Shown here one piece after another: positions 8,505 to 20,874 of a DNA stretch of 64,000 bases. The position numbers were made by a program, and so were the translations under genes. The stretch's first letter is position 1; every line of letters starts with the position of its first letter. Origin of the DNA: Chitinophaga sedimenti (GTDB lineage Bacteria; Bacteroidota; Bacteroidia; Chitinophagales; Chitinophagaceae); contig NZ_JAKUKA010000001.1 of NCBI RefSeq assembly GCF_023156195.1, positions 3,782,001-3,846,000 on the forward strand, in the 5' to 3' direction. The notes beneath the pieces are model-generated. The model saw only the letters and a program-made list of their open reading frames with translations, had not been told where the DNA came from and made no database searches.

Positions 8505-9954
8505 CCACATACGGGTGGTTTGTTCATCGCCCCCATCTGTGTTGTCGCTTTGTTATACTCAATGGAGTTATTGAGAATTTCACTGAGCGGATACATGTAA
8601 CGTAATGGAATACTGCGCTGTGCGGCGAGCGGTCCCGGTGTGAACGAAGGATATCCCGTACGGCGCTGGTCCATCCAGCCCTCCGCCCCTACAAACAATT
8701 GTGCCAGCCATTTCTGATGGATCAACTGGCGAAGCGTACCATCGTATTTTACAAGGGACTGCCCGTTATAAGTAACGGTAGGTGCCGTTACGTTATAATA
8801 GTTCATCGATTGGCGAATGCCCTCGTAATAGCAACTTTCCGCGGTCAACCCAGGTACGGCGATCTTGCCGGCCTGCAAACCTTCCGCCAGGATAAAATAC
8901 ATTTCCCAGCTCCCGATCAGCATAGCTTTGAACTGATCGTCCGCAGCGCGGTTCATCGCTGGTGCGAAGCGCGACATGCAATTATTCCCCCATTATATTG
9001 TGCTGGTTGTGAAATAGCGTTGGGCACACCTACATAATCGTTTTTATCTACCGTGGCGCTGGCCTTGTCCTCCACCTTATCGATCCACACCGCCAGGCGG
9101 GGATCTTTGCAGGCTAGCAGCATATCCACCAGTTCCTTCGCCGGTTTACGCTTATCAAATTCATCATAACCAAATGCCTGGTCGCTGCCGGGCCAGCTGT
9201 TTTCGATACTGGTGCCGAGGTATTTAACAGACGCATTGTATTCCGGCGCATCGATCAGCGGGTAACGCACCGGATCATTGAGCATGCTTTGCATGTCGGA
9301 CCAGGCAGGCGGGTAGTTTTTCGAACAACGCAGCAGCATGCGCAAACGCAGCGTATTTGCGAAGCGGCGCCATTTCATCACATCACCGTTAAACAGCACA
9401 TCATATTCTGCATCAATAACCGGCAACGTTCCCATGAGCGCCTCGTTACAGGCTTTTAACTCTTTCATGATATCAGGATAAATGTTCTCCTGTTTATCAA
9501 AAGCAGGATGAATATTATCGTTGTAACGCGCTTCAAGCGCCTGTGAATAAGGGACATCGCCCCACAGGTCGGTGAGCCAGGCGTAGTTAAAAGCGCGTAA
9601 TATGCGGGCGAGTACTACATATTGAGGTTGATGGTGTTGCTCTGCCTGACCGGCCATTAAGCGGATCGTCATCAGCCGTGTATAGTTGGGGGTCCAGTCG
9701 CGCGGTCCCCAGGCGAATTTATCCATCGTTTCGTTGCGCACCATCGTTACATAACGCGCAGCAGAGGCGGGATGTTTGTATATAGACTCCTCCTGGTAAG
9801 CATAAGCAGTGCGGGTAATGGCGGTAGATAATAAATACACCGCGTCCACATCCTCTTTGGCGCCAGGATCCGTATTGATATCATCAAAGTTTTTCGTGCA
9901 GCCTGTAAATAACAGGCAGCTCAGCAAACACAGTATGAGCGGTCTTGCGATCAT
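8493..9954 (-). CDS. SusD/RagB-family lipoprotein, frameshifted in this sequence
   Basis: A surface nutrient-binding lipoprotein of about 487 residues, partner of the SusC at 9957-13226. It starts with a lipoprotein signal (LLFTGCTKNF) and has the SusD_2-type TPR fold (RILRAFNYAWLTDLWGDVPYSQA). Two one-base losses in C-runs break it: at 8987-8991, restoring it gives QYNGGNNCMSRFAP; and at 8530-8534, restoring it gives the canonical C-terminus QMGGDEQTTRMW. Without the second repair the protein ends in a non-family tail. The repaired stop at 8493-8495 overlaps the end of the convergent regulator gene. It begins 2 bases after the SusC stop. Confidence 0.88.
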
Positions 9955-9956
9955 GC

Positions 9957-12900
9957 TTAAAAGTTAATATCCAGCTTCAGGCCGTACGAGCGGATCGCCG
10001 GTAACGTCCGGTATTGATGCCGAGGTTATACCTTCCCCGGAAATTTTATTCGATGTTTCAGGATCGTAACCATTGCCGGCGGCCGTCCAGCTGAACAGGT
10101 TACGCGCAGTAAATGTTACGCCCGCCCGCTCCACAAAGCGGAACGGGGTTTTCCAGCTATAACCCAGCGATAATTCACGCAGCTTCACATAGGTGGCGCT
10201 GTATGAATTGCGCGCAGGGTAATCCCAATAATAGTTCGGATAGTACGATTCCGGGCCGATCACTACGTCATTCTTCCGAAACGTACCGTCGGGGTTCTGA
10301 ATCCAGCCATCGAGTAACATGCCATCGTTACGTGGGCGGCCCTGGTCATCGGTCCAGGCGATGCCACCTTTATCCGCACCACGACCAGCCAGCGTATTTA
10401 CTACGCGGCCGTCGGATTGCAGGTTGTTCGCTGTATAAGAATAAAACACGCCACCCTGGCGGTAATCGACCAGGAAATCAAGGTCAAATCCACGCCAGTT
10501 AAAGCTATTGGAGAATCCCATCATAAAGTTGGGATTATAGTTGCCATAGTATTGGAAGTTATCACCCAGCAATTGGTATTCGCCGTTATCGGATAACCAG
10601 GCCTCGCCCTTATGGGGGCCATCGGGAAGCAGCCGGTATACTTCTCCGTACATACTGCCCATGCGCCCCCCACGCGGGCGAGCACTTTGGTCCACTCGCC
10701 ACCGGAGAGGTAAATTTCGCCTTCGAGCAATTCGGGCGCGAGGGAAATTACCTTTTCGCGGCTTAAGGTATAGTTCACGATCGTATGCCAGGTGAGCAAA
10801 CCTTTCACCGGTGTGCCGGTTAGCTGTACCTCAATACCCGATGTACGGATGTTGCCTGCATTGATGATTTTCTCCGTTACACCGGAAGAACTGGCGGTAG
10901 GAATGGGAATAATCTGGTTGCGGTTGGCGTTGCGGTAATAACTCACATCTACCCCTAACCTGTTGTGGAAAAACCGAAGGTCTGCACCCACTTCCAGCGA
11001 AGTGCTGATTTCAGGTTTCAGTTTATTATTCTTCATGAGCGTTTCCATATCGGCGCGTTTAATATCGCCCCAATCGGCCAGGAAGGAGAAAGTATTATAC
11101 AGATTATAGGGATCGGTATCCTTCCCCACCTGCGCCACATTGGCCCGCAGCTTCGCATAACTAAGCGCGCCGCCCGGATCCAGGTGCAGCAGTTCGGACA
11201 AGATAGCCGATACAGATATTGCAGGGTACAGGAAGGAGCGATGACTTGCGGGCAAAGTGCTCGACCAGTCGTTACGCGCCGATACATCTACAAAAACGAA
11301 CGGCCATATGCGAGCTGCCCGCTTGCATAAAGGCTGTTAATTCTTTTCCGGTAGAAAAAGGATCATACTGTATGCTTCCCGGCACGCCGTTGGTGATCGT
11401 ATAAAGGCCGGGAATTTCCAGGTTGTTGGCGGTCACCGTATTACCACGATTGCGCCTGTCCATACGGTTGCCACCTGCGGAGAGTGAGAGCGACCAATTA
11501 ACATCCAGGTCCCTGTTATACGCCAGCAGGAAATCTGAATTCATCTCCCTGAAAAAATATCGCCTGTGCTGTAATACCCGTTCGGATAATTGATTGTACT
11601 GAACGGTTTGCGGCTCTGGCGGCTCTCCACATATTGATCTACACCAGTACGCAACATCAGTTTCAGGTGATCGAAAATACGGTAGTGGAGTTGTGCCATG
11701 CCATTGGTACGGTTACGCGTGAATGCGTTCGTTTGCTCGTACGCCACGAAATACGGATTATCCACCCGTGGCCGGCCGCTATTCATATCCTGCACCTGCG
11801 AAAACTGTTCACGCCCCTCGCGTCCCGGTTTCCAGTAGTTCCGCAGCTGGCGAACATCTACGTTTGGCGTAGTAGTATATAAAGTGTTGATCACGCCATA
11901 ACGATCGCCACTGAAGCGATTATCACTGCCGGCAGTCGTGTACATTAGGCTCACATTTACATTTACATCGGGCGTTACTTTGTAACCAGCAGAAAGATTC
12001 ACCGATGTTTTGTGCATCTCCGTATTGGGAATCACGCCCAGGTTATGCATATCCGTATAAGATAACCGGAAGTGGCCGCGTATACCGGGACCGCTTTCCA
12101 CGGCGATATTGTTGCTGTATGTTTGTCCCGTGCGAAAGAAATCGCGGACGCGATCGGGGTACGCCACCCAATCGAGCGGCACCAGGTTGCCATTGGCATC
12201 CTTCGGACTATTCCACTGAATACGTTTGGAGCCATCGTTCAACTTTGGTCCCCAGGATCCCTCGCCGTACGTATCGTTGGCATACAGATCGCTGCCGGCG
12301 CCAAACTCATTCTGGAACTTCGGAAACTGCCAGGCGCGGTCGAACATCACCGCGGAACTTACACTTATCCCTAATCCTTTCCTGGAACCGGCGCCGCTTT
12401 TCGTGGTGATGAGGATAACACCGTTGCCGGCGCGCGTGCCGTACAAAGCAGCCGCACCGGCACCTTTGAGCACGGTTACCTCCGCAATATCATCTGTATT
12501 GATATCACCAATGATGTTACCATAATCTACGTTGCCGCCAATGCTGGCACCCGCCTGTACAGGGATGCCGTCGATCACGAACAGCGGCTGATCATTACCG
12601 GCCAGCGAAGACTCTCCCCGAATTACGATGAATGCGGAGGACGCGGGATCCGGGCTCATGGAGCGGATTTGTACGCCGGGTATTTTGGCGGATAGCGCAT
12701 TTATGAGGTTGGGAGTTTTAACCGTATTTACTTCTTTATTGGACAACGTGGTGACCGCATAACCTACTGAACGTTGCGCACGGGAGAGCCCCAGCGCCGT
12801 TACCACTACGGGGCCAAGGTGCATCGTATCGTGTGCCGCCACCTGTACCGGCTGCATATTGACAGGTGCAGCCTTGCGGGGAGCGGCATGAATAATCACC

Positions 12901-13226
12901 TGCCGCCCTTCGGCGGTAAAGCCAAATGGCTTGTCTTTAAACAAATCCAACAAAATCTCCTGTAGTGGTCGATTCCGGTAAGTGTGCGCATTAACACGGT
13001 AGCGCGCCAGTTCGGCGCCGTCATAGACAAAAGCAATCCCGGAGGCTTTTTCAAGTCTCATGATGGCAACATCCAATTTTTCCCGGCCAATAACTACCGT
13101 TATGCCGGTTTGCTGCTGTTGCGCCCATGTAAATAATGGCGACAGCAGCCCCATCCCAAGGAGGGTTGCAAAGCACACCAGCACGCATCGCTGCCTGCGC
13201 ACATGGTTGCGTTCAGTTACGGGCAT
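9957..13226 (-). CDS. SusC-like TonB-dependent transporter with STN domain, frameshifted
   Basis: About 1090 residues. Signal peptide (1-35), then a secretin/TonB short N-terminal (STN) domain (about 41-112), a short linker, and the plug starting VVVTALGLSRAQRSVGYAV, followed by the barrel ending in SYGLKLDINF. The STN domain usually signals to a FecR/sigma pair, which is encoded directly upstream. The carboxypeptidase-regulatory-like beta-sandwich typical of SusC is absent. Five indels break the frame: losses in runs at 11552-11557, 11318-11320, 11292-11296 and 10666-10671, and one extra base near 10006-10007 that hides the true C-terminus. Each repair restores family sequence (for example AYGRSFFVDVSARNDW and RVGGRMGSMYG). 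It imports an unknown ligand across the outer membrane with SusD. Confidence 0.88.
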
Positions 13227-13327
13227 AGGTATCCCTGTTTGATGATTAAGTTAATTGTCTACAAGCAAAACCGGAGAGGCTGTGGCCTCCCTGAACTAAT
13301 AAATCACAAAAACGAAAACGTGGCTTT

Positions 13328-14307
13328 TTACTCGAATACGGTGTAATTATTACCTTCTCTGCTAAACTTATTCCCATTCACGAGGCAAAGGGAGCGCAGG
13401 ATTTCATCAGGCGTTTGAGCATAACTGAAACGTCCTGTAATGCGCAAACCCGCCAATTGTTCACTTTTAAAATTGATCTCTATGGCATAATAGTCTTCCA
13501 ACTCGGCAGCAATTAAAGCAAACGGCTGCTGCCGGAAAACCATTTCTCCATTTTTCCAGGCGCCGCGCATGGCGGCATCCGGGATATCTTTGACTACGTA
13601 ATCCTTATTATCCACTTTCACCAGTTCTCTTCCCGCGGCCAGTACTTCCTTTTCGCCGGAAGCTGTGGCCACCTGAACTTTGCCCGACAGTACACTTACG
13701 GCCATGTCTTTCCGGCTTTCGTAGCGGCGAACGTTAAACGAGGTGCCCAGTACGCGCGTCACACAATCTCCCGAAGTAAGCGTAAAAGGCCTTTTATGAT
13801 CTTCCGCCACTTCCGGAATGCTTCGCCGTTTAATAGCGCCACTGTACGTTCACTGGAGGCGAAGTGCTGCGGGTAACTGATGGTACTGCCGGCTTTCAGC
13901 CATACTTTCGTACCATCATCGAGTGTAAGGTGTAATATTTTTCCTGCTTTCGCAGTGACGGTGTCCCATGTTTGCACGGCTGCCAGCAACTGCGGCAAGC
14001 GATGCTCATTGAATTCCCACCAGTTCATGGATGTTATTATCAAACCGAAAATCCCGGCAGCTACCGCTGCCTGCCACCAGATGCGGCGTCGCACGGTACG
14101 CGGGCCGGCAGGCTCCATGCCCATCGCTGCGCCTTCCCAAACCTCTGCTTTTACAGCTGCACGATCGGCGTCACTGATCAGGGAATCGCTGGTTACGTCA
14201 ATATTCAATTGCTCGTACCATTCATCCACCAGTTGTCGTTCTTCTTCCGTGCAGGTGTTCTTCAGATACCTGTCCAGTATGTGTCTATCCGGTATTCCCA
14301 CATTCAC
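13328..14307 (-). CDS. FecR-family anti-sigma factor, frameshifted in this sequence
   Basis: About 327 residues. N-terminal cytoplasmic sigma-binding region (HILDRYLKNTCTEEERQLV), one membrane helix near residue 80 (AAVAAGIFGLIIT), then the periplasmic FecR domain (LTLDDGTKVWLKAGSTISYP, VLGTSFNVRRY) and the C-terminal STN-like segment ending YTVFE. One base is missing in CCGG at 13813-13816; restoring it joins LLNGEAF to EVAEDHKRPF. It holds the sigma factor until the SusC STN domain reports ligand binding. It starts 3 bases after the sigma gene. Confidence 0.88.
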
Positions 14308-14310
14308 ATT

Positions 14311-14925
14311 TTATAGTGTCTCAGTCAAAAAGCTGGTCAAGATCGGCGCCACCACCATTAAGGGCGCCAATGTGTCTTCATAATGTACTACTGTTTGCCG
14401 CAATCGCTTCAAAGCAGATGTAAGCTGATTCTTCACTGTTTGTTCGCTCAGCCGCAGCGATCGTGCAATATCCTGCACGCTCAAAAACTGCTGCCGGCTC
14501 ATCCGGTATATTTCCTGCATCCGGGCCGGCATTCGCTGCACTTCTGCCTCCAGCAACCACGCTACTTCTTTTGCCTGCACCTTATGCAACCCACCAATGT
14601 GTTCCGCCTGTTTAGGGCGATAAGACCTCGATCCCGCAATCCGAGAAACGGAAGCGCGAAAGTGACTGATGATCCGGATTTTTAAAGCGGAATATAACAA
14701 AGTGCTGAAACAGCCCTCCAACTGCAACATATGCCGTTGGTTCCACAACCTGATAAACAGTTCCTGGGTACAATCCATGGCGTCTGCATCATTTCCTGTT
14801 TTACGGGTAGCCTCCAGCAGGGCGGCCTGCCAGTAACGGTCGAACAATTCGGCGAACGCAAGTTCGTCGTTGCCGGTTACACGGCTCCATAAAATTTCAT
14901 CAGGAATATGATATAGGTCATTCAT
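14311..14925 (-). CDS. ECF-type RNA polymerase sigma factor
   Basis: A 204-residue sigma-70 family protein of the Bacteroidota FecI-like group. Region 2 lies at about 15-85 (LAFAELFDRYWQ, DCTQELFIRLWNQR) and region 4 at about 125-180 (MPARMQEIYRMSRQQFLSVQDIARSLRLSEQTVKNQL). I chose ATG 14925 (MNDLYHIPDE); the longer frame adds eight hydrophobic residues not typical of the family. With FecR, SusC and SusD it forms a cell-surface signalling unit, but unlike most such loci there is no degradative enzyme attached. Confidence 0.9.
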   Translation of the reverse strand: MNDLYHIPDEILWSRVTGNDELAFAELFDRYWQAALLEATRKTGNDADAMDCTQELFIRLWNQRHMLQLEGCFSTLLYSALKIRIISHFRASVSRIAGSRSYRPKQAEHIGGLHKVQAKEVAWLLEAEVQRMPARMQEIYRMSRQQFLSVQDIARSLRLSEQTVKNQLTSALKRLRQTVVHYEDTLAPLMVVAPILTSFLTETL

Positions 14926-15191
14926 AAGAAACAGGCTGCAAACTAACATTCACACTTTGCTGCAAGCATTTCAGATATTCGGTATAGCTATAATTCTCTA
15001 ATGGTGTAATCCTGCTGCACTACTATGATGAATGTTCAAGATGTGTAAAAATAGATGAATGCGCCGGAAACACAAAGGGATACACGAATTTTTACTACAA
15101 TAGTTTGATATCAAAACAATAGCTATATGTATTTAGTGTCAATACAACATCAATTCATATGCAATAAATTTTCATCAGAAGAAAAATTTAA

Positions 15192-17469
15192 TCAGCGCGA
15201 CAATGAAAACCGGCCCTCCAGCACGTCGCGGCTGTTGCCGCCGACAAATATTTTGTAGTCCCCGCCTTCCGTACGTTTCTTCAAATCGCTGTGGTAAAAG
15301 GCTAGTTCCGATGCTTTAACATCGAATCGTACCACCCGGCTTTCCCCCTTTTTCAGTAAGATTTTTTAAACCCGATCAGTTCTTTCACGGGACGGGTAAC
15401 GCTGCCCACAAGGTCCTGCACGTACAACTGCACCACTTCTTCACCATCATAGTTACCGGTGTTCGTCACCTTCACGTTTACCGCTAAACTGCCGGTCGAC
15501 GAGAGTTTAGGCCCATTCGTCAGTTCCGCGTAAGTGAATTGCGTGTAACTGAGGCCGTAACCAAAGGGATATAAGGGGGTATTGGGCGCATCCGGTATTT
15601 GGAAGTGTATTTGTTATTGGGATCGATAGGACGGCCTGTATGTTTATAGTTATAATATAACGGTATCTGTCCTGCGTTGCGGGGAAACGTCATCGTGAGT
15701 TTACCGGCGGGATTGTAATCGCCGAATAATACATCTGCAATTGCCGGCCCGGCCTGCGTGCCGAGGAACCAGGTTTCCAGGATGGCCGGCACATTTGCAT
15801 CTTCCCATTCCAATGTAAGCGGGCGACCATTCATTAACACGAGCACCGGGGGTTTGCCGGTGGCCAGCACCTCTTTTAATAACTGACGCTGATTGGCCGG
15901 AATACCAATATCCGTCCGGCTGGCTGCCTCGCCTGCCATACCCTGCGATTCGCCGAGCGCCATGATCACCACATCGGCATTACGCGCCAGGGCCACCGCA
16001 TCGCTGCGTAGCTTCGCGGCGTTGGCAGTATCGGCCGGCTCCAGCGGCCGGTAGTTCAGCAGCTTTCGCAACATCGCCGTATCGTCCGTGATGTAGGCGC
16101 CGGGGGCGTAGGTAAGCTGCACCTTATTACCGAGCTTCGTTTTCAGCGCCTGCAACAATCCGGTAGCTTTTTGCCAGTCGCCGGCCGCCGACCAGTTGCC
16201 AATGATATCGCGCTGGTTATCGGCCAAAGGTCCTATCACCACGATGCGGCCCTGTTGTTGCAAAGGCAGCACTTTATTGTTTTTGAGCAGCACGATACTG
16301 CGCATCGCAATATCTTTCGCCGCCTGCAAATGTTCCGGGTTCATAATCACCTGTTTCGCCTTTACGGAATCGCAGTACAGGTAAGGATCTTTAAATAGCC
16401 CGAGGTTGTATTTAGCTTCCAGCACGCGGTATACCGCTTCGTCAATTGTTTTCAGGTTGATTTTTTTGTCACGCAGCAACTTCGCCAGTTGTGTGGAGAA
16501 CACGCTGCCCTGCATATCCATGTCTACCCCGGCATTGAGCGCCAGCGCACCGGCTTCGTATTCATTGGCGGCTACGCCGTGGTTAATCATTTCGTTGATG
16601 GCCGTATAATCCGTTACGACAAATCCTTTAAAGCCCCACTCCTTCCGCAGCAGATCGGTGAGCAGCCATTTATTACCGGTGGCAGGCACCCCGTCTATTT
16701 CATTAAAAGAAGTCATAGCAGTAGCCGCGCCGGCATCCACGGCGGCTTTGTAAGGAGGCAGGTAGGTTTCGAACATGCGGATGCGGCTCATGTCAACAGT
16801 GTTATAATCACGCCCGGCTTCTATGGCGCCGTACAGGGCGAAGTGCTTTACACATGCCAATACCACATCTGCCGAAGGCGTATAGGTATTTTTATAATTG
16901 CGACCGTTCTGGTAACCTTCCACTTTAGCGCGGGCCACCCATTCGCCGAAGCGCGTATCTTCCCCCACACCTTCCGCCACCCTTCCCCAACGCGGATCAC
17001 GGGCAACATCCACCATGGGCGAATAGGTCCAGTGCAAACCATCCGCGGCAGCTTCCACGGCCGCGATGCGGGCGCTCTTTTTCATCAGCTCCAGATCCCA
17101 GGTACAGGCTTCCCCTAATGGAATAGGAAAAATGGTTTTGTGACCGTGGATCACGTCGTACCCGAACAGGAGCGGGATTTTCAGCCGGGTTTTCATCGCA
17201 ATGTCCTGCAATTGCCGGGTAAACTGGGGCGTATAGGCGTTAAAGATGGCGCCGCAGCGGCCGGCCTGTATATCGTTGATATAATCTTCCTTCATAAAAG
17301 GCCCGGTCTGGTCCATAAAGCTCGTCAGCAGGTTCAACTGCCCGATCTTCTCTTCTATTGTCATCTTTGCGATCAGCCCGTTGAGGAATTGTGTTTTGGT
17401 CTGTTGCGCCTGTGCTATGGTGGAGCACAGCATCGCTACGGCCAGCAGGATATGTTTGGGGAGTTGCAT
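15192..17469 (-). CDS. bglX: Glycoside hydrolase family 3 beta-glucosidase, frameshifted
   Basis: About 759 residues, the usual length of periplasmic BglX. Signal peptide (1-21), GH3 N-terminal TIM barrel with KHFALYG and the nucleophile Asp in FVVTDYTAINEM, the GH3 C-terminal sandwich (IVLLKNNKVLPL, GLSYTQF) and a fibronectin III-like domain. Two one-base losses break it: at CCGG 15592-15595 (repair gives YPDAPNTPLYPFGYGLSYT) and in six T at 15362-15367 (repair gives GFKKILLKKGESR). The repaired frame ends at 15192 with RDVLEGRFSLSR. It removes terminal beta-linked glucose or related sugars from oligosaccharides in the periplasm. It is divergent from the bestrophin gene. Confidence 0.9.
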
Positions 17470-17563
17470 ATTGGTTTGATTTTGGGGGATAAACAGGTCG
17501 TGGATAAAGTTACGCTTTTTTGAACCCTGCGGCGCTAACGTTGTTTTTTATTAAATTGAGCAT

Positions 17564-18468
17564 ATGCTGCTGAAACAAAACCTGAGTCTTTATCGAATCC
17601 TCAAAATCACGTGGCAGATCGATCTGCTGATGATTGCTTCCTGCACTGCCGCTTATTACGTTGATACCCTGGTCCTCAAAAACTGGCATCTCCCGGGCAC
17701 TTTTCCCGCGCTGATGGGCACGGCCATTGCCTTTTTATCGGCTTCAGTAATAATGAAGCATACAGCCGCTGGTGGGAGGCGCGGACTATCTGGGGCGGAC
17801 TGGTGAACGACTCCCGCTCTCGGGCCCGGGCGCTGATGGCTTACAGTCACCCCGCCGATTACAAAGGCATCAGTCAGCAGGAAGAAAAAATGATTAAACG
17901 GCACCTGGCCTTTTTATACGCACTGAAGGCATCGCTCCGCCGGAAACAGGACGGTCTCTATGAAAAATATTTGTGCGAAGATGAACGCAACCAGGTAAAA
18001 GCCTTTACAAATATCCCCAATGCCATCCTCGACATCCAAGCCCGCGAACTCCAACTGCTGCAGGACATGAACTACATCGACGGGTTTAAATTCCTCCACC
18101 TCAACGGCGTGCTCACCAACTTTACAGACGGGATGGGCAAATCAGAAAGAATCAACAACACGGTATTTCCCACCACTTACGTATACTTCACGAGACTTTT
18201 CATCTGGATGCTGGTGATCCTGGTCACCATGGCGCTGTCCAGCGAGTTAGGGCCTTCATCTATATTTTTGGGATGGATTATCGGGTTTGTATTTCATACT
18301 ACCCATATTAACGGCATGAGCCTGATGAACCCTTTTGAGTTTATTCCTTCAGGCGTTCCGTTGGACAGCATCACCCGTACTATCGAGATCAATTTACTCG
18401 AAGGGCTGGGCGAAAAGTTCGTCCCAGCCCCTATAGCCCCCGAGCGCGGAGGTGAGTATATTTTATAA
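17564..18468 (+). CDS. Bestrophin-family ion channel, frameshifted in this sequence
   Basis: About 301 residues of the bestrophin/UPF0187 family, bacterial anion or cation channels of the inner membrane. Two N-terminal helices are followed by the family signature FIGFSNNEAYSRWWEAR, which is only read after restoring one T in the run at 17732-17736; the rest continues TIWGGLVNDSR, a helical cytosolic part, FPTTYVYFTRLF and the C-terminal NPFEFIPSGVPLDSITRTIEI. Intact otherwise. It converges with the acetylesterase gene, whose stop lies 3 bases away. Confidence 0.88.
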
Positions 18469-18470
18469 GA

Positions 18471-19865
18471 TTACCAGCTATCGGTGCGGAAAGGCACTAC
18501 CGGCAAACCTTCTTTGCTGAACAGGTTGCCAATGCCGCCATTGGTAAATCCGAAACGCACGGCCACCGGTGTTTTCACCTGCGGATTAGAGACGATGATG
18601 GTATTACCTTTGATTTTTACAGTGGTGGCTTTCACAAAGTTTTTGTCTTCGCCGGCAATATATATTTCCTGTGCATCGCCGCCTTTGGTGATCAAGCCGG
18701 TTTCCGCATCTTTAAAAGATACGATGGCTTTGCCTTTTTCCACGGTCAGGTTTTCGTACGTGGGGTATTTATAAGGCGTGGTCGTTTTGCCGTAAGTTTT
18801 GGCCATGGCCAGTCCGGCAAGACGGTAACCCACATCTTTTTTATTCTTGGGGTGAATGTCTTTTACATTATCCACCAGGTCGGATACAACCACCATACCG
18901 CTGTTCGGTGTAAGTGCCAGCGTTTGACGCTGCTGATCGCGCAGCAATGCACCGTTGATATTGTCGGTACCGTAACCGGAGTAAGGCGCTATCTGCACGA
19001 AGTAAAAGGGAAATTCTCTTTTAAATGACTTACGCCATTCGCCGATCATGCGGCTGAACAGTTTGGCATAGGTTGCATTGGTACCCACATTCGATTCGCC
19101 CTGGTACCAAATGGCGCCGGAAATATCGTAGGGGGCGATGGGCGCAATCATGGCGTTATACAAGTAACCCGGTTCGCGCGGCCAGCTTTTGTTGGGTTGC
19201 AGTTTGTCTGCCGCGGCTTTCAGATCGGCTTCCCCGTTAACGGCGGCTTCCGGCGTCCACACTTCGGCGGGAGTACCGCCCCAGTTGGAATTAACCAGCC
19301 CAACGGGCGCGTTCAGGTCTCTGTGTAAGGTTTTGCCAAAGAAGTAACCCACCGCGCTGAACGATTGTAACGATTTGGCATCGCACTCTACCCACCGCGC
19401 TTTCACATCGTCCTGCACCGTGCCGGATGTAGTTTTAGGAATATTAAAGAAGCGGATTTTAGGATTGGCGCTGTTAGGCAGCTCGTCGAGGATGTCCTTC
19501 AGTTTATTATTACCGCTCCATTCCATGTTGGATTGACCGGAACATACCCACACTTCGCCGATCAGCACATCTTCCACTTTTACAGTGGTCCAGCCCTGGA
19601 AAGTAATGCTGTAAGGACCGCCGGCAGCCGGCGTTTTCACATCGATCGACCATTTAGCATATTGGTTGGCCACAGCCGTGTCTATCTTATCCGTCCAGGA
19701 GCATTTGACAGCGATCCTTTCGTTGGGATTGCCCCAGCCCCAGAGTGTAGCCGTGCTGTTTTGTTTCAGCACCATTTTATCAGATATAATTGCCGGCAGG
19801 CGTACGTCGGCGTGGGCAGCAAAACTGCCGCAGATCAACAAAAAGAAAGGGAGAAACTTTTTCAT
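18471..19865 (-). CDS. Sialate O-acetylesterase-like SGNH hydrolase
   Basis: A 464-residue secreted esterase with signal peptide (1-19), an N-terminal beta domain, and an SGNH/GDSL fold. The catalytic Ser is in VCSGQSNMEW, the oxyanion residues in NSNWGGTPAE and YQGESN, and the Asp-x-x-His in KDIHPKNK. This family removes 9-O-acetyl groups from sialic acids, and in Bacteroidota relatives also act on acetylated plant glycans. It follows the alpha/beta hydrolase by 129 bases and is probably the last gene of the catabolic operon that starts at 28682. Context with an RnBP-type epimerase supports an acylated amino sugar or sialoside substrate. Confidence 0.88.
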   Translation of the reverse strand: MKKFLPFFLLICGSFAAHADVRLPAIISDKMVLKQNSTATLWGWGNPNERIAVKCSWTDKIDTAVANQYAKWSIDVKTPAAGGPYSITFQGWTTVKVEDVLIGEVWVCSGQSNMEWSGNNKLKDILDELPNSANPKIRFFNIPKTTSGTVQDDVKARWVECDAKSLQSFSAVGYFFGKTLHRDLNAPVGLVNSNWGGTPAEVWTPEAAVNGEADLKAAADKLQPNKSWPREPGYLYNAMIAPIAPYDISGAIWYQGESNVGTNATYAKLFSRMIGEWRKSFKREFPFYFVQIAPYSGYGTDNINGALLRDQQRQTLALTPNSGMVVVSDLVDNVKDIHPKNKKDVGYRLAGLAMAKTYGKTTTPYKYPTYENLTVEKGKAIVSFKDAETGLITKGGDAQEIYIAGEDKNFVKATTVKIKGNTIIVSNPQVKTPVAVRFGFTNGGIGNLFSKEGLPVVPFRTDSW

Positions 19866-19994
19866 TTGGGTGGTGGAATTTGTTTAGTACCGAAGGACAA
19901 TATAATAGATTTCCCGGCGCCATGCAACCTACTGCCTCACCCACTCCGCCTCAAACCTGCCACCATTAACCTTCCCAATAAACGTTTCAATCTC

Positions 19995-20782
19995 CTAATA
20001 ATGCGTAAACATATACCAGGAAATCTCATGCCCCTTGCCCGCAAACGAGTAGAACAAAGCCGGCATCCCCAACGCTTTCGCCTTCTCAAAGATCGGCTGC
20101 GCGCCGAAGAACATCATCCAGCCGGGCTGTGTAGCGTTACAAAAGCGATGTGGCGCGGTACCGAATGGTACCAGCTGATCGTTATCACCATGCAGCAAGA
20201 GGAGTGGTATAAAATTATCTTTTCTGATACAATTTAAATCGATGTGTGCCCCCGCAAAGGCCATAGCGCCGGCGAAGCGGTAGTCTTTGTAAAAAGCGTA
20301 CCGTTTGGCGTCTGCTTTTTCAAAAGGATTGAATACGAGATGCAGGATGGCTTCCGCACCGGCGCTGCTGCCTGAGATGTACAGCTTCTTCGGATCTACC
20401 CCGAGCTCCTTTGCATGTTCTACAATATACTGACCGGCATCCGCCGCATCTTCCACCGCGATACGAATGGCTTTCAGTTTCTCGGGTGTGGGAATGTTAC
20501 AACCAAAGCCTACCCCTTTTAAGTACAGGCGGTACGACATTACAAACACTTTAAAGCCGCGTGCAGCAAGGCTATCGCCGAACATTTTCTGATTCTCCGG
20601 ATGGCCGCTTTCAAAACCGCCGCCGTGCATGAACAGTACACTCATGCCATTCGCCTTCTTTGGCGTGTAGATATCCGGTATTGCACCGTGTCTTTTACGG
20701 CGTAGGTTACACGTTTGTCCTGCGCCGTAGTAGCCAGGGCCGGGAGCAACAGGACCAGCATCAAAAGTTTCCGCATCATCAT
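19995..20782 (-). CDS. Secreted alpha/beta hydrolase (esterase), frameshifted
   Basis: About 262 residues. The start is at ATG 20782 (then Met-Arg-Lys-Leu-Leu, signal peptide ending ATTAQ). One base is missing in CCGG at 20675-20678; restoring it gives VQYPDIYTPKKANGMSVLF. The oxyanion motif HGGGF, nucleophile Ser in SGSSAGAEA, Asp in HGDNDQLVP and His in GKGHEIS form a complete esterase triad of the BD-FAE/acetyl-xylan-esterase-like group. It is exported and probably deacylates the substrate processed by this gene cluster. It follows the epimerase by 92 bases. Confidence 0.82.
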
Positions 20783-20874
20783 TAAATTTAAAAAAATACC
20801 CGGGAAAGTCGAGTTCCCCGGGTCTCTCCATTTTAAAATCAACATTTGCACAAAGCAAGTAGAAGAAAAAATAT

